A stretch of 64,000 bases of DNA from Dillenia suffruticosa (taxonomy: Eukaryota; Streptophyta; Magnoliopsida; Dilleniales; Dilleniaceae), in assembly GCA_033439265.1 (NCBI GenBank), contig JAVTVX010000010.1:4526001-4590000 (forward strand), written 5' to 3'. Positions 23,491 to 36,475 of this stretch are shown in pieces. The notes below the pieces were generated by a model. That model was not told the DNA's origin. It ran no database searches and saw only the letters and a list, made by a program, of their open reading frames with translations. Each line of letters starts with the position of its first letter. The first letter of the stretch is position 1. The translations under genes and the position numbers were made by a program.

Positions 23491-24634
23491 TGTGATTTAA
23501 CATTTCTCACTATGTATTGATTGTGATATTTATTGACATATATGACATATATGCATTGTATATAGTCACAAGTTGATTTATTGCACTAGTTTGTTGTCAT
23601 ATATTATGTAGTGTTGTGATAAAAAATGTGTCAAGTAGGCGTGGTTGACTCTCTCACATGAATAACCACCTCCAACTCTATGTGAGCGGAGATGAGATAG
23701 TTTCTAGTCGTAAGAGTTTTTAAGAGTGACCTTACTAGAATATAAGTCGCCCTGATGTGTGTTCAAGATGAGATCATATGCGACATGACCGACATGGACA
23801 TACCCACATCCATGTTGTCCGTGAGAAGTTAGGTTGAGATCTCAGATATCATTTGCGTCAAGTGATATCGTCTCTAAAATACTCTTTTTGAGATCTTTGA
23901 GGTAAAATTTTATATAAATTAAGACCCATACCTGCACAGTGTTAAAAAAAATTTGACATATGCCCTTTTTGAGAGATGAGAGAATAATACTGTAGCACGT
24001 ATTTCATACCGCGTGTGATAAAACGACCAAGGGATAGTGGGAGCTATTATTTGAGACGATTGTATTGTTAAAGATCCCCGTTCGCATTGTGTGAGACACG
24101 AGATTTATTGGATAGGATCTTTAGTACCCTTATGATTTTCGTCTGTCTCTTGAGGTTTTATTTTGGTATTGCTACTTTAACATGTCACCAAAAAATCATG
24201 ATTGATTCGGTTTGGTGGTATATGTCGAGGAAAACATATAAGATGAGATTGAAAGTTAGTAGTATGGAAGGAAGATCAATCAGCATTATATCATGGTATT
24301 GTATTTACCGGTTGACCTGTTATGTTAATCCATATTGGAATTCAAACATAATAGTGAATACACAGTCGAGCAAATAATTGGAAATCACTTTCAATGAGGA
24401 AAGTGAATCGATGGATATAATAGCGTTGAGTTTGGGGTACAACGAATTCTTTTTGGTACTAACGATGGCTCATCGATCATCCTAATAGGTGTATCGAGAA
24501 GTTTTTGCTTACAGGTGTACTCACCGGTCACACGACGCCCAATCGTGTATGAAAGTCTAATAAGAGTGATGTAATAGATCGAATGAATTGTGATCTTATG
24601 ACAGATGTAAAATGCCCTTGTGTGCAAGTGGAAG
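23491..24634 (+). other. Long 3' untranslated region of copia element 1
   Basis: About 1.1 kb between the RNase H end and the 3' LTR without recognisable coding. A purine-rich tract before the LTR is weak (aagtggaaga, 24625-24634). Nothing else was identified. Confidence 0.45.
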
Positions 24635-25194
24635 ATATAAGTTTATGCCCACGTGAACATGGTAGTTATCCTATTTTCAAAATGATAACCACCCAAATAA
24701 CTCCCTTTTGCATCTCTCTCTCCGAAATGTATACTCAGACTCTCTCCCTCTCCCTTGAACTCTCTCCCTCCGCGTACATTTTTGTCGGCAAAAGAAGAAG
24801 TCACGTTTTTCTTCAGCATACAGTGCACAAAATTCTTGAATGCAATCGATCCATCTCTCAATTTGAGGAGAGATTCATGCATGAAGAATATATTTGCCTG
24901 GAGAGAAATTTAGAGAGTAAGATAAATATTATAGTAAGAATTATTTTGAGGGTTTGAGAAATTTTTGTAGAAGAAAATTTCTCCCGTCGTTGGATTCACC
25001 GGACTTAAGGTGGAGGCACCGTGAAATAATGGTGGTGGTTCGTTTCATGATCATCATCCCGACCGAACGATCAGTATGAAGGATTTGCGGTTTCGGTTTA
25101 TTTTTGGTACTCTACACATTGAGGTTTTTATACCAAAATTCTAAACTTTTAATTTATACGCTTCCACATGCGTATATAGTATAATAAATCCTTA
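24635..25194 (+). repeat. 3' LTR of copia element 1
   Basis: Aligns by eye along its whole length with 17692-18236, with scattered substitutions and small indels (for example TATAAG for TGTAAG at its start). Ends at AAATCCTTA, after which RPA2 intron sequence resumes and runs into the winged-helix exon at 25222. Confidence 0.8.
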
Positions 25195-26702
25195 AGAAAC
25201 ATTACAAAAGAGAAGTGATACACGATCTTAGCTGCAGGAAGATTCAGTTTCTGGGCTATCTCATCTCTGTGTATCCCCTTTTCCATGCTGGCACACGAGC
25301 AAATCTCAAATGGTTAGTACGATTTATCTCAGCAATAAAAGATAAAGAAACAGGAACGCTGTTAAGAGTTAAAAATAGAAAATCATTTTAATGATTTAGG
25401 AATTGAAAAAAAAGTAAACAATATGATTAACTCAGATCACATTTTAATGAGGAAAAGGCTATAGGGCTGACAATGCTGATGATGGGGAGAACACGTATAG
25501 ATGAACGAACCTGTTACTTCCTTCTCCTTTAGGAATAGGATAGAAGGTAAAATCGAAAAATGACTTTCCACATGATTACAATCTTAGAGAAGGCTAGTTC
25601 CCAACTGGCTAATGTAAACATCCAAAAGCAAGAATACTTCAAAACATCCTGCATTAGCAGATCATATGCAAAAGGAGGCAAATGGAGAATAGGAAGCCAA
25701 CAGCCTCTTCTAAAGAGCCCCAAGAACAAATAACTTGATGCCCTAGATAGCATATCACCAAAACAAAAGGGTCATCTTCAATACAACATTTCAGAACTAT
25801 TGAGAAACAAACACTTGATTGTAACAATATTATCTTAAAAAGAATTTGAAAGTTAATATATGCAAGTCATAGTTTGAACACTGATTTAACTTTGCCCAAA
25901 TCATTGTATAACCTTAGAGGATAGAACAAAAACTTACTGGGAAAATCTATTGCATATTTTATGGTTTTGGATTTTGAGTGGAGGCAGTTGGCCCAACCCA
26001 TTCTTCCACTATATCAGCATCAAAAGAAGACGTTATCATAAGACATTATTTGTAATATAGCATTGGGCCAGAAGAAATGGATTTTATAGTAGAAAAAATG
26101 CATTTGGAAACTATAGCTCACTACTTATGCCACTCACAAGATACTATTCATGTAGTCAAAAACTCTTTGATCAATACTCTTGACCCCTTCAACACCGTAT
26201 TGACCTGAGAACTGCAGAGAAAAACATGTATCAGATAAATATAATCTCAAAGGAATATGGTGCCATGTATGAAACTTGAACTTTTTAACACTTACTTCAG
26301 TTGCTGGAGGAACCTGGTATCCCTGTGTAGGGTGTTTGTAACTGGATTTGTCATTGGAATTTCAGTTGAGATGCCACCCTGTAGCTTCATTAGTGCATAC
26401 AAAAGGAAAATTGCCCCAAAAAAGTGCAACCCTTTTACATTTAACTCAGAGTTGAAGCAAACAAAGAAATATACACTCTAGGAAGTGGCCTGTGATCTCA
26501 TTGAAATCAGTAGTAGGCATGAAAAACAAAGCACTGTTTTCAGATATAGGAGAGTATAGTAAGCAGAACCATAGCAGATGCTACATCTTTACAATATCAC
26601 AAACCAGTGTAACAATTTATAATATGAAGCAAATACATCTGAAGCCTCCACAACCAAAATTATGAGCTCAGACTCTAAAATAACATCTTAAACATTTCCC
26701 AT

Positions 26703-26704
<2 letters not shown>

Positions 26705-26739
<35 letters not shown>
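26705..26739. repeat. (GA)n microsatellite
   Basis: About 17 uninterrupted GA units inside an intron of the RPA2 pseudogene. A shorter array lies at 28911-28929. Confidence 0.95.
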
Positions 26740-26741
<2 letters not shown>

Positions 26742-28454
26742 ATCTGTAACTTGGGACCATACTAATACTCTAACATGGAAATCGCTGCAGGACTTTGAAA
26801 GCTATACTTCTGGATTTGACCATGATAGCAAATACGTTGGAAACTACTAAGAAACAAAGATGGCAAGGAAATTCTTGAAGATGAGGCTCCTGGACAATGC
26901 TAATGTGTCCCATGCAAGATGAGGGCAATGTTGCTAATAAGCAAGTAAGGCCACCAGGAGCATTCCTATGCATTCAATAATCCTATTCTTATTTTTATTA
27001 TGAACCTGCATTTTTTTGGGAGGTGGTGGAACAAGTGTCTAATACTTGTCCCTGATAAAGCCAACTTCCTCATTTTCATAGAGATTAGACAAGTATGGAT
27101 CAAAGTTGAGGTGTTTTGGTGCCAAACCTATTCCATGATTCCTTTGAAACATTTCTCTTTCTTGTCCATGAGGTCCTTTTCCAAATATTAAGTGGGCTTA
27201 AAGAGCCCCAATTTCAAAAACTCCATCACTCACCTATACACGGGCATATGTGATCAGCTCCCAGAGCAACCATAATCTACACCATCCATGACTCTTTACT
27301 CTGTGTACATATGTGTACATGGGCATGTGATGTAGCATGCAAATGCGACCTTATAGAGCACATCTTTGAAATGCTTTGGCATCTTAGCATCTAAGATGGT
27401 GTTACTTGCACTGCAGCAACTGGTCCTTTTCTTCCTGTATTTTGTATAATTATATCTTCACAGGCTCTGCTAAGATGATATAATAATATAATAATGTTAG
27501 GAGGATGGGGCTGTGCTGCACATCTTGTCATTGTAACTAATGCAGATGTGTAGGTCATCTCTCCTAGAGAATCGAGGAATCACGTTACAAATTTCTCCTA
27601 GTAGGTTGTGGCAGCTACATCCTAGCCTATGAATATTAGCACCATACGCGGACTTCTCTGACATCCACAAGGGAATTTTGTGGCAACAAGGAAGGTTGGG
27701 AATTTCAATAACTTATATACGTCAGAGGGATACCTACCAAGAAAGAAAGGTTCTTGAGAGAGGACATTCATGCACAACATAACCTCACAAACAACACAAT
27801 AAAACATAAAGAGTCCTTTCATCCATGCTTTGTGCATGCACACCTCTCTATCACAAATCTATGCAGCATTTTAGAAACAATATATATAAGTGCAATTTGA
27901 AGACAAATCCAAAACATGTGGTCATATTAAGACATGAAAATTTCTCAAGGCATAGCAAAGTTCCAAAGTGAAAATGATAGATGCAACATCCAATCTCTAC
28001 CTAGAAAATGAAGTAAAGCATCCTAATTAGTTTCAAACACTTTGAAATAATCCCCTTTAAATGGTTAAAAAAAAAACAATTTGTATAGCTGTAGAAAAGA
28101 TTGAAAATTAGAACTTACATATGCACTCATGCAAGTGTGATTGTAGAGGCAGTTCACTAAGTGTCAATTGACTTTACAAATTGCTCATGTTTTCTTGAAT
28201 TGCCCCCTATATGTAGGGAAAAAGAATATTCCATGCAATTCTGAAATAAATTTTGAAGTTTTTAACACATTTATATCAAGAACTGCAAATAAACTTGATG
28301 TTGTAATTAATATGTGAATTAGGAAATATTATGATTATCTAGCTATTGTTTTGCAGCGCAAGTACAGGCACATCTTTTTGAGCATAAAATGGCAAAGCCA
28401 GAGTTTTTTCCTTTGGAAGGGGGAGGGGTGGATACAAAATAATTCAGAGTAATT

Positions 28455-28815
28455 ATTTTTGCCAGTATCTAAAACCAAAGTCCTACATATAGATACATAT
28501 AATCATGTCAATAAAACAAAAGCAAGGAATTTACACAATGATTGGCATGAGAGCATACAATACACATTATATGGTATCAACGTTTTAGACAACAATACAC
28601 ACACACATTTATATATAACCTGAGGTGGGAGGAAGGAGGATAAAAGAATAGTTAAAACTATTATTTTCCCAAAATTAATATCTAAAAAAAATGATCCACG
28701 TATAAATATATATAATTTCATCAATGATACAAGAGCAAGGAATTTAATGAAAATGATTGGCGTGAGAGCATTCAATACACATGTTACGTTACCAATGTTT
28801 GGAATAACAAATATA
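28455..28815. repeat. Diverged direct duplication of about 150 bp
   Basis: 28470-28610 and 28675-28815 share 'agcaaggaattta...aatgattggc-tgagagcat-caatacacat' in the same order and spacing with moderate divergence. This is a local tandem duplication within the RPA2 pseudogene intron. Confidence 0.7.
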
Positions 28816-29842
28816 TGGCAATGAAACCCTAACAATTGATCAAGATATAATTTTCGATCAAAACAACAATGAGTTGTGAGCATCATTTAAATAAAACAAA
28901 AGAATCTGAGAGAGAGAGAGAGAGAGAGACTTGGGGGCATTGCAGTTATTTTTTCCGGTGTCTCTCTCTCTAATGGAGAATTATGATATATACCTTTTTT
29001 TTTTCCATTCAGCCCTAGTAGGTTCAATAAAATGATCTCTAGGCAAATACATGATCACTAAATGTGCTTGTTATACTGTAGGGGAATAGCAAGATTGATT
29101 CAAGCAAATGAATTGCTACCGACAAGTGAAACACTCACTAAGCTCCACTATCATGAGAACAGCAAGGAGATGTATACCAGTAAGTCATTACTTTCTGTTT
29201 ACTTGGTGGCTTCTTATTAATTTCTTGATCTCTCTCCATTGGAGAACCCACATTTAGCCATCACCCACATTGCTCCGGGAATAATAAATATAGCTACTTA
29301 TATGCATGAATGATTTTCAAAACAGAAAATCAGTATACACACATCCATACACAGCAACAAATAGAGCGTCTATTATTTTATTTTATTTTATTTTAAAAAA
29401 GAGCTTCCAAAACATTAATAGATGACTGCCACTAGGTCTCTATGAACTTGAGTAAACGATAAGGTCAAGGCTCATTGAGAATCCATAATAAAAGAAAATT
29501 TTCAAAGCCAACATGCAAACTTCAAAATAAGAAGCATTTTAACGAATGAAGTTTTAAAATGTTGAACAAAGAACCACCATATAAAAAGACAAATCACAGT
29601 AAAGGTAAAAGAAAGTGCTTTCTTAAGTTGCCCTTTTAGCCAATTCAACATGCCTTCAGCAGAAATTAACGATCAATCATCCCAAGACTCAGTTATTGGA
29701 ATTGAAGTGCCATAAAATTTTTAAGGTAATTTCACTCAAAAAAGAAGAAAGGGAAACTCCACATAGACCCCTTCAATTGGCCATGAAATTATTAGCCCCA
29801 TTTCCATCTTAAAATGTCCTTCCTACGAAAACATCTACTAGC

Positions 29843-31379
29843 CACTACAAGAAAAGAGAGAATCAGTGACCGAAAAAATCCAACATAAATAACAACGGAA
29901 TCGTGACGGATTAATGACAGACGTTACAAAATAAAAATATAAAAATTACCGAGAGATTAGTAACAGATTTAACGACAGAATTAACAACGGAAAAAAATCC
30001 ATTGCTAATTTTGATGGTAAAATAGGCGCAAAATTGATTATTATTCCGCGGAATATTTTTTCAACAAATTAGCGATGAAATTAATTCCGTCACTAATCGG
30101 TTGCAATTCATTGCCTATAGAATTGTTAATAAATATTTTTGCAATGGAAATATTTCCGTATGCAAATGATATAAGTTCTGAAGCTTATGTTAAGATATCT
30201 TCCTACTGAAATCTCTTATTAGTTGTGCATGAAAATAGCTTAAAGGAAAAAGAAATTATAAATGTTGGGTTTTCTCTGTTCTCTATGGACTCTATATTCT
30301 TCGAACTTTTTTTGCTTCTTCATTTGCGTAGAACAATTCAGATGAATGAATACCAATATTACATCGTTTTTTTTATTCTTGCATTTTGAGTAGGTAATGC
30401 AGAACACAAGACCCGGCATGAAAGAATACCAGTTGGAAAGCATGATCCTTCACTACCTGGCCTAAATAGCACTCGGTCATGATTTTATTTATATGTACTT
30501 GACTTTTATGGTGTTGAATATTACGGATTATAGTTCATTTTTTATAATTATTTGATGTATACATTGTTTTTGGTAACTTGAAATTTTATGTATTTTATGC
30601 AATTAATATAGTTGTTTTTCATATCTATCAAATGGAATAATTTGTAATATAATTTGTATTATGAAAACTGCGATATAACAGGTTGATCAAATTATAGGTT
30701 AACAGCCCGATCGAATGGATTTCAATGGAACAGGGTAGGGAAGCCAATTCAGCAACGGATTAGGGACGAAATTTCTGTCACTAAACATTCAGTCGCTAAT
30801 CTGTTTGTTGAATTGGCTCACAGTTTGTATGTATTAGCAATGAAAATTTTCTATCGCTAATTGATCCGTTACTAATCTATCGGTGATGTTGCTGATTGCG
30901 GATTGAAATCAGCGACGGATTAGCGACGGAAGTATTCCGTTACTGATAGTTTTATCCAACGTGTCAACAGTGACGGATTAGTTACGAAATATTTCTGTCG
31001 CTGATTTCAATCTATTAGTGATGAAAATATTCCGTCGTTGATAGTTTTATCTAACGTGTCAAATTAGCGACGGATTAACGACGAAATATTTTTATCGTTG
31101 ATTTCAATCTATTAGCGATGAAATAGCGACAAAAATATTTTCGTCACTAATCCATCACTTATATTTTGAAATTAGTGACGGATTTTCAGTAATGGAAATT
31201 ATCATTGCAACTCAGTCGAAAAAATTACCGACGACTTTTTTTCTATCGCTAATATTTAGCGATGAGGTTTTCAATGACAAAATTAGCGATGATAATTTTC
31301 GTCACTAATACTCTAGCAACGGAATCTTTTCTTTCAGCAAAGAATATTTCCCTCGCTAATATCTTGTTTTCTAATAATG
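29843..31379. mobile_element. Non-autonomous CACTA (En/Spm-like) element, 1,537 bp
   Basis: Starts CACTACAAGAAAA, the canonical CACTA terminus, and ends with the decayed inverse ...TTGTTTTCTAATAATG. The 3-bp target duplication AGC is at 29840-29842 and 31380-31382, as this superfamily makes. Both flanks carry dense subterminal repeats of 'attagcgacgga' and its inverse 'tccgtcgctaat' (roughly 29870-30130 and 30740-31340), the kind of sites bound by TnpA-type proteins. The centre has no transposase, so it needs an autonomous partner. It lies in a RPA2 pseudogene intron. Confidence 0.85.
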
Positions 31380-31989
31380 AGCACTAGCCACTAGCCCCTC
31401 CATTATCGAGTGGATGAGTTTAATTTGTCCCTAGTGTGATATTTTTATTAATACAAACATCCTGATACAAACATCTGCCATAGTATTTCTTGTGCTTTCA
31501 TCAATTAGACCCTTCTTGAACTTCAAACAAAAAAAAAAAAATAGAGGGATTGCTTTTGCTAATAGACCTGAATAGAGAAGACACTATGGTACACTTTAAT
31601 TTGAAAAAAAAATAAATTAAAAAAATGGGCTAGACCACAAGTGATAATGCAAGGTTTCCCAATTTTTTCTTGAAAAGTAATCTCTCTACATATGGATTGT
31701 TAAAATTGAATGTTAAAGTGAAATTATACGCTCTTCAAATGTTGTAATCATGATATTGGATTCTGTTATCGGTCATAAAATCAGAATTGGTTGCAAAATT
31801 TAATCTTAGTCTTGTTTAATTTTGCCTTCTAATGCATAGCGCATCCAAACATGTCTCCTTTCTCTATCCTTGGCACAATAATTTTTTGAATTTATGCTAA
31901 ATGACCTTTTGGAATGATAATGTGGCATATTATACAATCCAAACAGTACAAGCACATCCTAACTAACATTAGCAACCATTTTGCAAGGT

Positions 31990-34860
31990 TGACACATAAC
32001 AAACCAGAGCATGAGCAGTTCTTTTGCCCCTTGATCGGTAAGTTAGGAGAGATAGGATAAATAATAAATAGACAAAAAATTCATATTTTGTGTCTTCAAG
32101 AAACTAAGTAGGTGGGGGAGAAAATTAAAGTAGTAGAACCATATGTTCATAAGTTTTGGTATATAGGTAGGGATAGAACTAAGAATGTAGTAGGAATAAT
32201 TATATATAAGAATCTATTAGAAAATGTAATAGAGATAAGAAGGAAGAGAAATAGAATTATACTTGTCAAGTTAGTAAATGGAGACAACATGATTAATATA
32301 GTTAGTGTGTATACGTCTCAAATAAATATAGATACAATTAGTAAAAGACAATTTGGGAGAATTTAGATAAATTTATACAATTCATACTTAGTACAGAGAA
32401 GTTATTTATAGGAGAAAGTCTAAATTGACATGTAGGCGAGAGAAATGAAGAATTCGAAATTGTATATAGAAACTTTGGATTTTGGGTTTAGGAGTGAGGT
32501 GGGAGGAACCATTTTAGAGTTTATTACAGTATTCAATTACGTACTTGTAAACACATTTTTTAAGAAAAAATAATCGCACTTAGTTACATATAGAAGGGGG
32601 TCTAATACTAATCAAATAGATTTTTTCTCACTAGAAAAGATGATAGAATAATTTGTAAGGATTGTAAGGTTATACCATGGGAGAGTGTGCGACAACTCAA
32701 CATAGACTCTTAGTTTTAGATATGCTATGTTTAAAAAGCAAAAAAAATATCGCCCATTTGTGGAATAAAAAATTAAGTGATGGAATCTGAAAGAAGAAAA
32801 TATGACAATTTTTAGAGAGAAATTAATTCAAGTGGTAAATTGATCTACTAATTATGATTCGGAAACTATGTGAAAAGAGATATCAACCAATATTATGAGC
32901 ATATGTAAAAAAGTTCTTGGTATATCTAAAGGTCAGGTCTCAATAGACAAATAATCATGGTAGTGGAATGAAAAAATTTAAATGGCTATTCGCACTAAAC
33001 GAGAGTGTTATAAAAACTTTAAAAGTAATAATAATAGCGATATATATGACAAATACAAAAACGTAAAAAAAGAGGTAAAAAAGATTATCCAATAATCAAA
33101 GAGTAAGGTGTATAATGAACTATATAAAAGATTGGAAACTAAAGATGGAGAGAGAGATTTACAGAATTGTCAAACTAAGAGAAAGAAATGGTAAAGATCT
33201 AAATAGTGTTAAGTGCATTAAGAGTGGAATCAATAATATACTTGTAAATGATGAGAATATAAGAAAACGTTTGTATAATTATTTTGATGAATTTTTTAAT
33301 GTTAAGAGTACAACAGATATATGAAATATCGAGATATCTGTAAAAAAGTTTAATAGAAATTTTAAACGTAAAATTCGCCCTCATGAAATGAATGAGACTT
33401 TAAAGAGAATGAAAAATAATAAAACCATAAAACCTGATGGCATTTCTATATAAGTGTGAAAATATTTGAGTGAATTTGATATAAAAGTGTTAAGAGATAT
33501 TTTCAATAAAATCTAGCAAACTAAGAGAATACCTCAAATATGGAGAAAGAGTGTAATTGTACTGCAATATAAGAATAAATGAAACATACAGATTACTCTA
33601 ATTATAGAGAAATTAAACTTATGAGTCATACTATGAAATTATGGAAGAGAGTAATAAAACATAGATTGACATTGGAGATAAATGTATCACAAAATCAATT
33701 TGGATTTATACTAAGAAAATCCACCACGGAAGCAATCTACTTGTTAATACATTTGATGGAAACATAGAATACAGAAGAGAGACCTACGTATGGTATTTAT
33801 TAATCCAAAAAAGTATATGATAGGGTTTCTGGAGATTTATTGTGGTGAACGCTCATAAAAATAATGATATTCTTGAGATACATCAATCTAATTAGACATA
33901 TATATGAGGAAGCTATAACCGGCATAAGAATTTGCGGGGCTTTGAGTGATAGTTTCCCTATTAACATTGGACTCCATCAAAATTCGGCATTAAGTCTCAT
34001 TCTATTTGTAATAGTAATAGACGAAATAACAAAAAAAATCCAAAATGAAATATCATGGTATATACTTTTCACAAATGATATAGTACTAGTTAATGAAATT
34101 AATAAGAGTGTTAGTGGTAAACTAGAACTATGGAGATTTATACTGGAATTCAAAGGGTTTAAATTTTGTATATCGAAAACCGCATATATGAAATGTACGT
34201 TTAGCGAAAATTATCGGAATGATAGAAAAACGATTAGATTAGATGGGTAACATGTATTCAAAAGTGAATGATATAGATATTTAGATTTTATCATTCAAAA
34301 CGATAACAATATAGATGAAAATATGAATTATAGAATTTAAACGAGTTGGATGAAATGGAAAAAGACATCCGGAATTCTTTACGAACGATACCATTATTTA
34401 TGAAGGGAAAGTTTTATAGAATCGTGGTTAGGCTTGTACTATTGTATAGTACTAAGTACTAGACTATTAAATAACAACAAAAATAAAAAATGGCAGTAGC
34501 AAAAATGAAGATATTTAGTTGGATGTGTAGAAAAATTAAAAGAGATATAATTAGAAATGAAGAAATTTGTAACAAATTGAGAGTTGTTCAATTGTGAATA
34601 AAATGCGAGAGTGCCGTCTGAAATGGTTCGGGTATATGTAAAGAAAACCCAAAGATACTCCGGTTAGAAAAAACGAGAACTTAAATATATGAAATCTAAT
34701 AAAACGTAAAGATAAACCGCTGAAAATTTGAATACAAGTTATTCGTAAATCTATGGAAATTAGGGGTTTAGAAGAGAAAATTATATTTGATAGGAATGGA
34801 TGATATAGAAAAATCCGTACAAATTAAACAAGTATATTTTAGATATTTATCCATTGATTT
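31990..34860 (+). mobile_element. RTE-type LINE, near full length but decayed
   Basis: Plus-strand domains in order: AP-endonuclease start (ILCLQETK near 32090, then VGEKIKVVEPYVHKFWYIGR, VVGIIIYKN and RIILVKLVNGD to 32366), a poorly readable middle (32400-33100), then RT from about 33400: NQFGFILRKSTTEAIYLL, the palm start near 33800, GLHQNSALSLILFVIVIDEITKKIQ, the catalytic LFTNDIVLV (F-A-D-D expected, here T-N-D) and the thumb region to 34430. Many stops and frameshifts. The family matches the fragment at 3326-3965. It lies inside the RPA2 pseudogene intron, in the opposite orientation to the gene. Confidence 0.8.
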
Positions 34861-35886
34861 ATTTACTTACTTCTCTTTTTTCTTTATTTTTTTCAAATTT
34901 ATCTATCAAATAACCGATATCAAATGCTCAGTTTTTTATTGTTATTGTTATCGGTAATATATTAGATTTAATCAATTTTATTTTTCAAGTTTTTTGACAT
35001 TATCTATCAGTATTTTAACAATCAAATGGTTCACCATATTTTATCAAAAGTCGCAACTTATTTACATGGGAAAAGAAAATACATATTTAAAAAAAAAAAC
35101 TTTTAATTGATTATAATGATAATTTTGTGTATTTAATAACCTGGTTCAGGATCTTATTTGGGGACTTTTCATGGACTATGTGTTCCCCCAAACATGAATG
35201 TTTAATTCCACCATTGATAACAAACAGGTTAGAAGCCAAACATACTTAGTTAACACGACAATAAAATTGAAAAAAGAAAATTGTGAAACAAACCTTACAT
35301 CAAAGGCCACCGGTTGTTTTTTTACCCTGAAAGCTTTTTAAGTGTCCATGAGTCATACATAACATCCCTAACCCACCCAAACAACCCGGAACAAGATAAG
35401 CAAAAAGTAATACTCGTGAAGAAAGTGCTTTATTGATAATTTGAAGTGATCAACATACTCTACTGCATCCATCTTTCTTGTTTCTGAAGCCTCACCATTT
35501 ACCCTACAAATACAAAAATTAACATTGTCATCTTCATCATCATCATCAAAATTAAAGGACTTTAATCAAACAGATGGAGTACGAACCAGGAACTTACCAT
35601 CTGGTATAGTCAATACGGTCGGTGTCATCATCAAGCTTAAAACTGACGTCAGTGACCCTTGGAGTCTTGTTCTGTATCATCCCAACAAGGGTAACCTAAA
35701 CAAATTAATTTCAAATTTGCAGAAATCAGAAAATCCGGGTAAGAGTAGAAAGATAAAACATTTGGTAAACCAAGCAAAATCCTACGTTGTTGACATCAAC
35801 ACCATCAATGAGAATGTTGGATTTGTCATCACTTGAAAGAAGAGCTTCGTTGATTTGCTTCACCGCAAGGGGAAGCAATGTTGGAT

Positions 35887-36161
35887 AAGTAATGTTGACT
35901 TAGTGTGTACAATAATTGGTTTATATATGCAATGGTGATTTAATTGGTAGAGTAAATAATAGTGATAATTGCATATAAAATGAGTGTGAGTGACGTGTGG
36001 GTCCTTCCATGGGAATGAGATATCCAAATAGAAAATATCATTCAGACACCGATAACACTCTTACACTCTTATGCTATACACATATTATTGATTCACACCC
36101 ATTATTGTGCTCAGTCTCTATTACCCATTCCCGCCAATATTACTCACACTAAATCACCATT
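35887..36161. mobile_element. MITE-like element at the 5' end of the RPA2 pseudogene
   Basis: The left end (TAATGTTGACTTAGTGTG from 35890) matches the inverted right end (TAATGGTGATTTAGTGTG ending 36161) at nearly every position, and the inner part continues as AATA-TTGG in both. TTGGA stands immediately outside each end (35882-35886 and 36163-36167), a possible 5-bp target duplication. The left border abuts the first recognisable RPA2 exon, so the insertion probably hit that exon. No coding capacity. Superfamily not assigned. Confidence 0.55.
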
Positions 36162-36465
36162 ATTGGACCTCACTAAATACCTTCAGACCCATGGGAGGCC
36201 TAACATTAATCAACAAAAACAAGGTAAATCAATGAAACAGTAATTCAAATTAAATCCGAATCTTCAAGTTATACTAAACTCAAGGCACAGACCAATCTAA
36301 GATTAGAACTCAGAAGCAACATGTATCATAAATTTTCTCTTTCTTTCCTTTTTTTTTTTTTGGCCGGCGAAAATATACAACATTAGCTGTCTTTAAGAAT
36401 GCAAAAATAAAGATCCGAATTATTGGCATCTCAGTTGGAAGCTGCCCAGATTTATCATTTGCAAT

Positions 36466-36475
36466 GTGTTGGTAA
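36466..36475. repeat. Target-site duplication of the MULE, left copy
   Basis: GTGTTGGTAA, identical to 44435-44444. Ten base pairs is within the 8-11 bp range of Mutator-like elements. Confidence 0.9.

Larger units (their letters stand above)
17692..25194 (+). mobile_element. Ty1/copia retrotransposon, degenerate, with both LTRs, inside the last RPA2 intron
   Basis: Two direct repeats of about 550 bp (separate entries) bound 6.4 kb holding, in order, a GC-rich leader, gag with zinc knuckle, a GAG-pre-integrase stretch, faint integrase, RT and RNase H, all on the plus strand and all broken by stops. The order integrase before RT is the copia order. Candidate target duplication: AAGAAA before the 5' LTR (17685-17690) and after the 3' LTR (from 25194). 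The flanks join two exons of the RPA2 pseudogene, which sets the insertion inside its last intron. The LTRs differ at many positions and by small indels, so the insertion is old. Confidence 0.85.
17540..35885 (-). pseudogene. RPA2: RPA2 (replication protein A 32 kDa subunit) unprocessed pseudogene, nine exons over 18 kb
   Basis: Minus-strand exons in order: 35885-35786 (TLLPLAVKQINEALLSS...DGVDVNN), 35695-35598 (VTLVGMIQNKTPRVTDVSF...), 35503-35459 (WVNGEASETRKMDAV), 35367-35294 (GHLKSFQGK...VAFDV), about 26518-26446 (PTTDFNEITGHFLECI), 26384-26296 (LQGG...PPATE), 26211-26138 (FSGQYGVEGVKSIDQ...), 25287-25222 (MEKGIHRDEIAQKLNLPAAKI), 17609-17540 (EAFKTLEAEGLIYSTVDEWHYK, stop). This is the RPA32 OB fold plus C-terminal winged helix, in order, and most introns are GT-AG with matching phase. 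Defects: a net frameshift and an extra A in exon 35367-35294; no AG acceptor before 26518 (catg where cag is expected); a one-base insertion near 26456; a 2-bp insertion in 26384-26296. The N-terminal exon is missing. Introns prove it is not retrocopied. The functional protein binds ssDNA within RPA; this copy cannot encode it. Confidence 0.85.

Noticed and set aside
35525..35836. Plus-strand 103-residue ORF
   Set aside because: It lies antisense to three RPA2 exons; its Ser run comes from a TCA/TGA microsatellite next to an exon border.
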